A stretch of 6,414 nucleotides of DNA, from contig CACXNN010000074.1 of the NCBI GenBank assembly GCA_902768995.1, positions 1-6,414 on the forward strand, written 5' to 3'. Position numbers and translations under genes: made by a program. A model generated the notes under the pieces. The model did not search any database, was not told the DNA's origin, and saw only the letters and a list, made by a program, of their open reading frames with translations. Below, piece by piece: positions 1-5,770 of the stretch; the stretch's first letter is position 1; the number at the start of each line of letters is the position of its first letter. Source of the stretch: an uncultured Eubacteriales bacterium (GTDB lineage: Bacteria; Bacillota; Clostridia; Christensenellales; CAG-138).

Positions 1-587
1 GCGGGCTCCCCGTGCTTCAGGCACCGGAGGTAGTTATACTGCCCCGCCTGGGCCATGAGGAGCAGGTGGCCGCTGAGGCGCTTTTTGCGCACGTCCTCCG
101 GCATATGGGACAGGGCCGCCCGGATGGCCGTGACCTCCCCGAGATCGTCCCGGAAGAGCTCCCCGCCCGTGGCCTCCAGCAGCGATTGCTGGGGGAGTTT
201 CAGCCACTGGTCCACCGTGAGCACGCCGTCGGGGGCGCCCACCTTCTCGGTGAAGAAGTCCGCCGTCCGCAGGACCCCGTGCCGGGCCCCGCCCACGGGG
301 GCCAGGGCGCTGCGCCGGAACCCCATGAATTCCTTGGGGAGCTTCGCGTAGGCCCGTTCCAGCAGGAAGGCGGTCCGCCGGTCCACACTGGTTTCGTCCG
401 GCAGCAGCAGGCAGAACCCGGGCTCGAAGTCGTGGTCCCGGCTCACCTCGTCGTCGAAGCCCAAGCACTCGGACCCGCTGCCCAAAAGCCCCACGGCGAT
501 GAGCCCCGCCTGCGCGGGGAACTGCTCCTGGAGCATGGGCGCGCCGTACTCTTCGTAGAACGCCCGGGAAAGCTCAAGCCCGTTCAT
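1..587 (-). CDS. DUF4037 nucleotidyltransferase-like protein (3' end beyond window)
   Basis: The gene reads leftwards from an ATG at 585-587 and stays open to the window edge, giving 195 N-terminal residues and no stop. The N-terminus (MNGLELSRAFYEEYG) and the block GSGSECLGFDDEVSRDHDFE at residues 36-55 match my memory of the DUF4037 family. GSGS followed by RDHD (D51, D53) resembles the glycine-serine and metal-binding aspartates of polymerase-beta-type nucleotidyltransferases, so transfer of a nucleotide to some acceptor is a reasonable guess; the substrate is unknown. The ATG lies inside the last codons of the upstream TPR gene (14-base overlap). The only Shine-Dalgarno candidate, AAAGGG near 600-605, is about 12 bases away, so translational coupling is likely. 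It is the last gene visible in the DUF2284-TPR-DUF4037 operon. The family call is fairly sure; the function is not known. Confidence 0.85.
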   Translation of the reverse strand, partial: MNGLELSRAFYEEYGAPMLQEQFPAQAGLIAVGLLGSGSECLGFDDEVSRDHDFEPGFCLLLPDETSVDRRTAFLLERAYAKLPKEFMGFRRSALAPVGGARHGVLRTADFFTEKVGAPDGVLTVDQWLKLPQQSLLEATGGELFRDDLGEVTAIRAALSHMPEDVRKKRLSGHLLLMAQAGQYNYLRCLKHGEP

Positions 588-1404
588 AGATCGTTTTGGC
601 CCTTTCTTTAAGATCGTCGGCTATGAGGAACCAGCCGTAGTAGTCGAAGGTGGGGGCGCACTTCTCGCACACGAAGGCGTAGTACCCGTCCCGGGGCAGG
701 GTCGGGTCGTCCAGCAGGGCGGCGGCCTTCTCCAAATACTGCTCGATCTTCTTCTCGCCCTTCTCGAGGCCGTGCTCCAGCTCCACCGCGTTGGCGAGAT
801 TCAGGTACGTAATGGCCTGTTCCAGGGCCCCGTGCTCCACCTTGCCCATCACGTCCAGGGCCTTCAAAAAGCTTTCATAGGCCTCCCCGAAGCGGTCGAG
901 CGCCATGTACGCAAGGCCCATGTTGTTGTAGAGGCCCCCCAGCCGTCCGTCGTTCTCGGGGAGATTCCCCTCGTAGACGGCCTTGGCTTTTTCAAATAGC
1001 TCAATGGAGCGCTCGGGCATGCCGAAGGCGTCGTAGACCGTGGCGGCGTTCACGTAGGCGGTGCCGGCGGACAGGGTGCCCTCGAAGCTCAGCCGGTCGA
1101 TCAGGTTCAAACTTTCGTTGGCGTTCAGGATGGCCTGGTCCTTGTCGCCCACCTTCCGGTAGTGGCCCATCATTTCGCCCCGGACGAAGAACTCGCCCCT
1201 CAGGTCCCCGTTCTGTTGGGCCTCGGCCAGCCAGTACTTCAAATGCCGTTCCGCCCCGGCGTAGTCCCGGCGGCTCATGTATTCGTCCAGCTTTTCCCGG
1301 ACCCGCCGCTGGGGGATGGGCGCGGGCCGGTCCTTATCCATGCACAGGACGCAGGCGGGCTCCTGGTAGTCCTCCGGGCCGATGGGGCCGTGATGCTCCT
1401 TCAT
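574..1404 (-). CDS. Tetratricopeptide-repeat protein with terminal CxxC pairs
   Basis: A 276-residue, soluble, all-helical protein with no signal peptide or membrane segment. TPR-like helical hairpins are clear at about residues 115-146 (AYVNAATVYDAFGMPERSIE), 157-188 (LYNNMGLAYMALDRFGEAYE) and 198-233, with weaker units at about 45-110. TPRs bind protein partners, so a scaffold or adaptor role for its operon neighbours is likely. Two CxxC pairs sit outside the repeats, C18/C21 near the N-terminus (ACVLCMD) and C246/C249 near the C-terminus (FVCEKCAP). In the folded superhelix they could meet as a four-cysteine metal site, or act in redox; this is inference. The start is supported by GAGGAGG at 1410-1416, five bases upstream. 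It begins 13 bases after the DUF2284 gene stops and overlaps the DUF4037 start by 14 bases. No specific function is known to me. Confidence 0.9.
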   Translation of the reverse strand: MKEHHGPIGPEDYQEPACVLCMDKDRPAPIPQRRVREKLDEYMSRRDYAGAERHLKYWLAEAQQNGDLRGEFFVRGEMMGHYRKVGDKDQAILNANESLNLIDRLSFEGTLSAGTAYVNAATVYDAFGMPERSIELFEKAKAVYEGNLPENDGRLGGLYNNMGLAYMALDRFGEAYESFLKALDVMGKVEHGALEQAITYLNLANAVELEHGLEKGEKKIEQYLEKAAALLDDPTLPRDGYYAFVCEKCAPTFDYYGWFLIADDLKERAKTIYERA

Positions 1405-1417
1405 AGGCGCCTCCTCT

Positions 1418-1978
1418 TTATTCGTTCTTCAGCAGCAGCCCGCCCAGCAGGATGATCTGCTCCGGCAGGCGTTGGCCCGCGGACCACTGCAGGGTTTCCC
1501 CGAAGTATTTCTCCAGGGCCCCGCCGCAGTCGCCGCCCAGGGCTTCGATGGAGTACCGCATCCTCTCGGGCATCCGGCAGGGCTTCCCCTCCGTCCGGGC
1601 GCAGGCGGGGCACAGGTCGCACTTGCCCGCGAACAAGGCCAGGCTCCCGGGGGCCTCGGCTTCCATGGCCAGCAGCTCCCGGGCCAGATCGCCCTTGATC
1701 TTGGGCAGCTCCGTGGCTTCGAAGGCCCGCCGCTCCCCGGGGAACAGCCGGTCCTTGGTGAAGACCAGCTTTCGGGCGTAGAGGCGGAGGGCGTCGTACC
1801 GTTGCCACAGGGTCATGGGATCGAACCAAAAGGGCGGGCAGGACCAGAACCGGCCGTAGTTGGGGCAGTCCTGGCAGTATCCCGAAAACCGGGGCACGTC
1901 CACCAGGTCCCGCCGAAATTCGTCCAGGGGGACCGTCCGATCCAATGTGGTGCAGGTGTACAGGGTTTCGTCTTCCAT
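1418..1978 (-). CDS. DUF2284 cysteine-rich, probable metal/Fe-S-binding protein
   Basis: A 186-residue cytoplasmic protein with the DUF2284 pattern: CQDCPNYGRFWSCPPF (C35, C38, C47) in the N-terminal third and CDLCPAC...GKPCRMPERMRYSIEALGGD (C120, C123, C126, C134) in the second half, plus C9 and C151. The CxxCxxC-x7-CxxP arrangement resembles a ferredoxin-type [4Fe-4S] ligand set, so cluster or metal binding is likely; the family has no established reaction that I know of. The start is firmly bounded because an in-frame TAG lies three codons upstream (1988-1990) and the N-terminus matches the family's usual beginning. No convincing Shine-Dalgarno precedes it; the six bases before the ATG are AGATTT, directly after a -10-like box, so the mRNA may be leaderless. 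It is the first gene of a three-gene operon with the TPR and DUF4037 proteins. Confidence 0.9.
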   Translation of the reverse strand: MEDETLYTCTTLDRTVPLDEFRRDLVDVPRFSGYCQDCPNYGRFWSCPPFWFDPMTLWQRYDALRLYARKLVFTKDRLFPGERRAFEATELPKIKGDLARELLAMEAEAPGSLALFAGKCDLCPACARTEGKPCRMPERMRYSIEALGGDCGGALEKYFGETLQWSAGQRLPEQIILLGGLLLKNE

Positions 1979-1984
1979 AAATCT

Positions 1985-2013
1985 ATGCTACCATGGCTCA
2001 GGCGCTTTGACAA
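1985..2013 (-). promoter_or_regulatory. Predicted promoter of the DUF2284-TPR-DUF4037 operon
   Basis: On the minus strand a -35 box TTGTCA (2008-2013, 5/6 to consensus) is followed after exactly 17 bases by TAGCAT (1985-1990, 4/6 to TATAAT). Transcription would start about seven bases later, at or next to the A of the DUF2284 ATG (1978), leaving essentially no leader. An alternative -10 reading is TAGATT, three to four bases closer to the gene, which would leave even less room. Prediction from box matches only. Confidence 0.55.
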
Positions 2014-2018
2014 GCGCC
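2001..2018. promoter_or_regulatory. Perfect 7-4-7 inverted repeat over the -35 box (candidate operator)
   Basis: GGCGCTT-TGAC-AAGCGCC is a perfect dyad with a four-base centre, and it covers the whole -35 box of the minus-strand operon promoter. Neither strand has a T-run after the stem, so an intrinsic terminator is unlikely. Its place on a promoter suggests a repressor operator. Its regulator cannot be told from this window. Confidence 0.5.
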
Positions 2019-2048
2019 AAACTTAACGCTCTGTTTGCATTTCCACCC

Positions 2049-2077
2049 TTGCGCATGGGGTGGGGTGGTGCGATAAT
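2049..2077 (+). promoter_or_regulatory. Predicted asd promoter
   Basis: TTGCGC (2049-2054) and GATAAT (2072-2077, 5/6 to TATAAT) are 17 bases apart. Transcription should start near 2084, giving a leader of only about 23 bases, too short for a lysine riboswitch. The -10 region is continued by an A/T stretch (ATATTTAT). The spacer holds a G-rich run, TGGGGTGGGGTGG on the plus strand. The asd ribosome binding site AGGGGG is at 2093-2098, eight bases before the ATG. Confidence 0.6.
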
Positions 2078-2106
2078 ATATTTATCCTGTCAAGGGGGAT
2101 AGATCC

Positions 2107-3105
2107 ATGAAAGAGATGAACGTAGGCGTCCTGGGCGCCACCGGCGCGGTGGGCCAGGAGATGCTGAAGATACTGGCGGAGCGGGACTTCCCCGTGAGGA
2201 GCGTCCGGCCCCTGGCCAGCGCCCGGAGCGCGGGCAAGACGATCCTGTTCAAGGGCGAAACCGTGCCCATCGTGGAGGCGAAGGAAGACGCCTTCCGGGG
2301 CCTCGATTTGGTCCTGGGCGCGGCGGAGAACGATATCGCAAAGCGGTTTGCGCCCCATATCCTGGACGCGGGGGCCGTGTTCGTGGACAATTCCAGCGCT
2401 TTCCGGCTCCGGGAGGACGTGCCCCTGATCGTGCCGGAGATCAACCCGGAGGACGCCAAGTGGCATAAAGGCATCATCGCCAACCCCAACTGCACCACCA
2501 TCGTGACGCTGGTGGCCGTGGCGCCGCTAGCGAAGGCGAGCCCCATCGAGACCATGATCGCCTCCTCCTACCAGGCCGTCAGCGGCGCGGGCGTGGCGGG
2601 CATGCGGGAGCTGACGGATGAGATCGAGGCGGGCCTGAAGGGGGAGCCCTACGCGCCCAAGGCCTTCGCCCACCAGATCGCCTACAACGTGATCCCCCAG
2701 ATCGGGTCCGAGCAGTACCTCGGCTACACCAGCGAGGAGATGAAGATGCAGAACGAGGGCCGGAAGATATTGCACCTGCCCGACATGAAGGTGAGCTGCA
2801 CCTGCGTGCGGGTGCCGGTGCTCCGCAGCCACAGCGTGTCCGTGGTGCTGCGGACCAAGGAGAAGATATCCGTGGACCGGGCTCGTGCGCTTATCGCCGC
2901 CGCCCCCGGCTGCAAGCTGGTGGACGATCTTCCCAATCACGTGTACCCCATGCCCCTCGATACCTCGGACCAGGATCTCATCTTTGTGGGGCGCATCCGG
3001 GAGGATCTCACCTCCGACCGGGGCCTCAACCTCTGGTGCTGCGGTGACCAGATCCGCAAAGGCGCCGCCACCAACGCGGTGCAGATCGCGGAATTGCTGC
3101 TCTAA
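2107..3105 (+). CDS. asd: Aspartate-semialdehyde dehydrogenase
   Basis: A cytoplasmic 332-residue enzyme that reduces L-aspartyl-4-phosphate to L-aspartate 4-semialdehyde with NADPH, the branch point to lysine/diaminopimelate, threonine and methionine. Visible motifs: the nucleotide-binding loop GATGAVG (residues 10-16), DNSSAFR (94-100), the active-site NPNCTT with catalytic Cys129, SGAG (159-162), a Glu217/Lys220 pair in NEGRKIL that fits the substrate-binding pair of Gram-positive enzymes, the Arg235/His242 pair (RVPVLRSHS) and the C-terminal signature GDQIRKGAATNAVQIAE. The length is normal for the Gram-positive type. The start is supported by AGGGGG eight bases upstream. One oddity: the usual HSE after the catalytic histidine reads HSV here. 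No dap or thr gene lies beside it; it has its own promoter and terminator and is divergent from the DUF2284 operon. Identification is secure. Confidence 0.98.
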   Translation: MKEMNVGVLGATGAVGQEMLKILAERDFPVRSVRPLASARSAGKTILFKGETVPIVEAKEDAFRGLDLVLGAAENDIAKRFAPHILDAGAVFVDNSSAFRLREDVPLIVPEINPEDAKWHKGIIANPNCTTIVTLVAVAPLAKASPIETMIASSYQAVSGAGVAGMRELTDEIEAGLKGEPYAPKAFAHQIAYNVIPQIGSEQYLGYTSEEMKMQNEGRKILHLPDMKVSCTCVRVPVLRSHSVSVVLRTKEKISVDRARALIAAAPGCKLVDDLPNHVYPMPLDTSDQDLIFVGRIREDLTSDRGLNLWCCGDQIRKGAATNAVQIAELLL

Positions 3106-3118
3106 GCTGCCAAGACAC

Positions 3119-3148
3119 AAAGGACCGCCGATTCTGGCGGTCCTTTTT
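3119..3148 (+). terminator. Intrinsic terminator after asd
   Basis: An 11-base perfect stem (AAAGGACCGCC with GGCGGTCCTTT) around a six-base loop GATTCT, followed by a T-run to 3148. It starts 13 bases after the asd stop. On the minus strand the stem is followed only by TTTGTGTCTT, so it may end lysR transcription less well. asd and lysR converge on it. Confidence 0.92.
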
Positions 3149-3162
3149 ATGTTGCCGAGAAT

Positions 3163-4047
3163 TCAGAGCTTCGGATGCTGGGCCTTGACCCGGCGGATCA
3201 CGTAGTCGGCGAAGAGGCGGGTGGCGGGGCTCTGTTGGCCCGCTTCCGTGACGGCCAGGGCGATGGTGCGGCTGGCCTGGGGCTTGAGCTCCAAGGCTGC
3301 GATGTTGTCCCGCCGTCCCTCTAACAGGAGCTCCGGCATGATGGCGATGCCCAGGCCCTTCTCCACCATGGCGATGATGGCGTAGTCGTCCTTGGTGACG
3401 AAGCGGACGTTGGGCCGGATGCCCTCCGCGTCCAGGGCTCGCCTTAGGTCCTGGTCGGAGCTTTCCAGGAGGGAGATGAAGGACTCCTCTTTGGCGAAGC
3501 TGATGGGGAAGCAGGGGAGGCCCGAGAGCGGGTGGTCCTTGGGCAGGATCACCAGCAGCCGATCCTTCATAAGGGGCGTCACCTCCCCCGGGGCCCGGGT
3601 GGGCAGCGACACGAACCCCAGGTCCACGGCCCCCTCCTCCAGCCACTGTTCCACGTCGTGATAGTCCCCGTTCAGGAGCTTGAAGCGGATATGGGGGTGC
3701 TCCTCCTGAAACCCCTTCAGCATGGAGGGGAGCCAGTGGACGGCCACGGAGGTGAAGGTGCCGATGCGGATGGTGCCGGTGGACAGGCCGTGGATGGAGG
3801 CCACGGTCTCTTGCAGCCGCATCTCGGCGGAGAGGATGGTCCGCACCGAGGGCAGGACCCGCTTGCCCTCCTCCGTGAGTCGGACCCCCGATCGGCTCCG
3901 CTGCAGCAGGGGGAAGCCGAACCGCTCCTCCAGGGAGGAGAGGGAGTGGCTCACGGCGGACTGGGTGAGGCCCAGGTCCCGGGCGGCCCGGCTCACGCTC
4001 CCGGCCTCCAGGGTGCGGAGGAAGATCTCATATTTCTGAATGCTCAT
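3163..4047 (-). CDS. LysR-family transcriptional regulator
   Basis: A 294-residue LysR-type regulator. The winged helix-turn-helix is at the N-terminus: FLRTLEAGSVSRAARDLGLT then QSAVSHSLSSLEERFG (residues 9-44), with the wing RSGVRLTEEGK at 52-62. A linker helix follows to about residue 88. The effector-binding domain begins at GTIRIGTFTSVAVHWLP (from residue 91) and fills the rest. The start at 4047 is preferred over an ATG 25 codons upstream: GAGG lies five bases before it, MSIQKYEIFLRTLEAGS is a normal LysR beginning, and the predicted transcription start (near 4097) lies inside the longer version. It is divergent from a PutP-type symporter and shares a symmetric regulatory region with it, so it most likely controls that transporter and itself. 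The effector is probably the transported solute or a derivative, which is inference. Confidence 0.95.
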   Translation of the reverse strand: MSIQKYEIFLRTLEAGSVSRAARDLGLTQSAVSHSLSSLEERFGFPLLQRSRSGVRLTEEGKRVLPSVRTILSAEMRLQETVASIHGLSTGTIRIGTFTSVAVHWLPSMLKGFQEEHPHIRFKLLNGDYHDVEQWLEEGAVDLGFVSLPTRAPGEVTPLMKDRLLVILPKDHPLSGLPCFPISFAKEESFISLLESSDQDLRRALDAEGIRPNVRFVTKDDYAIIAMVEKGLGIAIMPELLLEGRRDNIAALELKPQASRTIALAVTEAGQQSPATRLFADYVIRRVKAQHPKL

Positions 4048-4058
4048 ATTCGCCTCGT

Positions 4059-4073
4059 ATGAAAAATATTCAT
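4059..4073. promoter_or_regulatory. Candidate LysR operator, copy 1 (lysR leader)
   Basis: ATGAA-AAATA-TTCAT is a perfect inverted repeat and contains T-N11-A (T4060, A4072), the hallmark of LysR-type sites. It sits 11 bases upstream of the lysR ATG and downstream of the predicted lysR transcription start, a place that suits autorepression. It matches copy 2 at 4205-4219 at 12 of 15 bases. Confidence 0.6.
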
Positions 4074-4096
4074 CTAAATTCGGCCCTGCATGACCG

Positions 4097-4113
4097 CGCG
4101 TACAGTATACGCG
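4097..4113. repeat. 6-5-6 inverted repeat over the lysR -10 box
   Basis: CGCGTA-CAGTA-TACGCG is a perfect dyad that covers the predicted lysR -10 box (4104-4109) and transcription start. It does not share the ATGA/TCAT half-sites of the two candidate LysR operators, so it may be a site for another regulator or chance. No T-run follows, so it is not a terminator. Confidence 0.4.
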
Positions 4114-4132
4114 AAAAATCACTAAAAATCAA
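4104..4132 (-). promoter_or_regulatory. Predicted lysR promoter
   Basis: On the minus strand TTGATT (4127-4132) is followed after 17 bases by TATACT (4104-4109). Transcription should start near 4097, giving a leader of about 50 bases that contains operator copy 1. The boxes are nearly the same as those of the divergent symporter promoter; the two -35 boxes are 22 bases apart, back to back. Confidence 0.65.
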
Positions 4133-4139
4133 TAAAAAA
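4114..4139. repeat. Three A-tracts phased at 10 bases (probable bent DNA)
   Basis: Runs of five to six A begin at 4114, 4124 and 4134, the first two as direct copies of AAAAATCA. A fourth short run is at 4146-4149. A-tracts repeated at the helical pitch are known to curve DNA. They lie between the two divergent promoters and just upstream of the symporter -35 box, where they could also serve as an UP element. Confidence 0.6.
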
Positions 4140-4154
4140 TATGAGAAAAGGCAC

Positions 4155-4183
4155 TTGATCCCTTTTGCGTGATGCCCTATACT
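4155..4183 (+). promoter_or_regulatory. Predicted symporter promoter
   Basis: TTGATC (4155-4160) and TATACT (4178-4183) are 17 bases apart. Transcription should start near 4190, giving a leader of about 46 bases that includes operator copy 2 and the ribosome binding site. A/T-rich DNA immediately upstream may strengthen it. Confidence 0.7.
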
Positions 4184-4202
4184 ACAGGCAATTTAAAACA
4201 CG

Positions 4203-4221
4203 GCATGAAAGAGACTCATGC
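4203..4221. promoter_or_regulatory. Candidate LysR operator, copy 2 (symporter leader)
   Basis: GCATGA-AAGAGAC-TCATGC is a perfect 6-7-6 inverted repeat whose core (4205-4219) shares ATGA-N7-TCAT and T-N11-A (T4206, A4218) with copy 1. It lies after the predicted transcription start and ends one base before the ribosome binding site (AAAAGGAG, 4222-4229). In RNA it could fold as a small hairpin, so DNA-level and RNA-level roles are both possible. Confidence 0.6.
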
Positions 4222-4235
4222 AAAAGGAGACAGAT

Positions 4236-5762
4236 ATGGAATATAGGGAATGGATCATGCTGGGGACCATCCTGGTCTATATGGCCCTGATCGTGGGCGT
4301 GGGGGCCCTCTACAGCCGCCGGGCGGGGAAGGGCGCGGACGCCTTCTTCCTGGGTGGCCGGTCTCTGGGTCCCTTCGTTACTGCCATGTCCGCCGAGGCC
4401 AGCGACATGTCCGGCTGGCTCCTCATGGGCATGCCGGGCCTGGCTCTGCTGTGCGGCACGGCGGAGGCCTTCTGGACGGCCCTGGGCCTGGCCGTGGGCA
4501 CCTACTTCAACTGGCTCGTCGTCGCCAAGCGCCTCAGACGGTACACCGTCCTCACGGGCTCCATCACCATCCCCGGCTTCTTCTCCCGCCGGTTCCGGGA
4601 CGAGAAGCACGTCCTGTCCACCCTGGCGGCGGCGATCATCATCGTCTTCTTCGTGCCCTACACGGCCTCCGGCTTCATGACCTGCGGCAAGCTCTTCTCT
4701 GCCCTCTTCGGCATGTCCTACGGCCGGGCCATGCTCCTGTCCGCCGCCATCATCGTGGTGTACACGGCCCTGGGCGGCTTCCTGGCGGCCAGCGTCACGG
4801 ACTATCTGCAGTCCATACTCATGACCTTCGCCCTCCTGGCCGTCATCGGCTTCGGCCTGGTCTACGCCGGGGGCCTCGGCAGGGTCGTGACCAACGCCCA
4901 AAGCATCCCCCAGTACCTGAGCCTCATCGCCGTGTCGGAGCAGGGGGCGGGCAGCTTCGGTTTTCTGTCCATCCTCTCCACCCTGGCCTGGGGCCTGGGG
5001 TACTTCGGCGTGCCCCACGTGCTCCTTCGGTTCATGGCCATCCGTCAGGAGGGGGAGTTGAAGCTGGCGCGCCGGATCGGGTCCGTGTGGGTGGTGATCT
5101 CCATGGGCGCCGCCATCGTCATCGGCGTCGTGGGCCGGGCGCTCATGGACCAGGGCATTGTGGGCCCCTATGGGAGCACCTCCGAGAGCGAGACCATCCT
5201 GGTGGCCATCGCCCATATCATCGGCGGCAACGGGGCGGTCCTGGCGGTCCTGGCCGGGCTCATCCTGGCGGGCATTTTGGCGGCCACCATGTCCACCGCC
5301 GACTCCCAGCTGCTGACGGCGGCCTCGGCGGTATCGGAGGACCTGTTCAAGGGGGCCTTCCGCTGGCGCATCGGGGAGAAGCAGAGCCTGTGGATCGCCC
5401 GGGGCACGGTAGTGGCCGTGTCGATCCTGGCGGCGGCGCTGGCCTACGACCCCACCAGTTCCGTCTTCAAGGTGGTGTCCTTCGCCTGGGGGGGCTTCGG
5501 CGCCGCCTTCGGGCCCCTGATGCTCTTCTCCCTCTTTTGGAAGCGGACCACCCTCCAGGGCGCCGTGGCGGGGATGATCACCGGCGGGGCTACCATCTTC
5601 CTCTGGAAGTTCCTCGTTCGGCCCCATGTCCCCTTCCTGGACTTCTACGAACTCTTGCCCGCCTTCCTGCTCTCCGCCCTGGCTATCTATGTGGTGTCCC
5701 GGCTCACCCCCGCCCCGGACAAGGCGGTCCAGGCCGAGTTCGACCGGGTCAACGTCATGTGA
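4236..5762 (+). CDS. putP: PutP-type sodium:solute symporter (probable proline uptake)
   Basis: A 508-residue inner-membrane protein of the sodium:solute symporter family, close in length to E. coli PutP (502). About 13 hydrophobic segments are visible (roughly 7-25, 45-72, 78-97, 126-147, 164-187, 191-212, 240-258, 281-302, 321-350, 387-404, 411-434, 441-460, 469-489). PutP-like motifs include EASDMSGWLLMGMPG (54-68), GYFGVPHVLLRFMA (255-268) and ILAATMSTADSQLL (347-360). Residues A55, M58, A350, S353 and T354 line up with the PutP sodium-site residues A53, M56, A337, S340 and T341. This supports Na+-coupled uptake, with proline the best guess; a related solute cannot be excluded. The start at 4236 is chosen over an ATG at 4218 because AAAAGGAG ends six bases before it and the earlier ATG lies inside the operator palindrome. 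It is divergent from, and probably controlled by, the LysR protein. Confidence 0.93.
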   Translation: MEYREWIMLGTILVYMALIVGVGALYSRRAGKGADAFFLGGRSLGPFVTAMSAEASDMSGWLLMGMPGLALLCGTAEAFWTALGLAVGTYFNWLVVAKRLRRYTVLTGSITIPGFFSRRFRDEKHVLSTLAAAIIIVFFVPYTASGFMTCGKLFSALFGMSYGRAMLLSAAIIVVYTALGGFLAASVTDYLQSILMTFALLAVIGFGLVYAGGLGRVVTNAQSIPQYLSLIAVSEQGAGSFGFLSILSTLAWGLGYFGVPHVLLRFMAIRQEGELKLARRIGSVWVVISMGAAIVIGVVGRALMDQGIVGPYGSTSESETILVAIAHIIGGNGAVLAVLAGLILAGILAATMSTADSQLLTAASAVSEDLFKGAFRWRIGEKQSLWIARGTVVAVSILAAALAYDPTSSVFKVVSFAWGGFGAAFGPLMLFSLFWKRTTLQGAVAGMITGGATIFLWKFLVRPHVPFLDFYELLPAFLLSALAIYVVSRLTPAPDKAVQAEFDRVNVM

Positions 5763-5770
5763 CAGACCAC

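Noticed and set aside
12..611. Plus-strand open frame of 199 codons opposite the DUF4037 gene
   Set aside because: Its translation is low-complexity and G/P/H/R-rich, and the opposite strand carries a recognisable protein family; it is a shadow caused by high GC at third positions.
1472..2026. Plus-strand open frame of 184 codons opposite the DUF2284 gene
   Set aside because: It has no family-like motifs and runs antisense across a clear DUF2284 protein.
2078..2106. Lysine riboswitch upstream of asd
   Set aside because: The predicted leader is only about 23 bases, far too short, and no terminator or anti-terminator pairing lies before the gene.
4048..4122. 25-codon N-terminal extension of the LysR protein
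   Set aside because: It has no ribosome binding site, crosses the predicted transcription start and operator, and the internal Met has GAGG spacing and a standard LysR beginning.
4173..4190. TGCC...GGCA short dyad around the symporter -10 box
   Set aside because: Four-base arms with a 10-base spacer are expected by chance.
4218..4235. Earlier ATG for the symporter
   Set aside because: It lies inside the 4203-4221 palindrome with no Shine-Dalgarno; the ATG at 4236 follows AAAAGGAG at proper spacing.
4182..5627. Long minus-strand open frame of 481 codons antisense to putP, and a plus-strand frame of 533 codons in another phase
   Set aside because: Both are rich in G, H, D, E, R or P, with no recognisable domain; PutP motifs are clear in the chosen frame, so these are GC-driven shadows despite their length.
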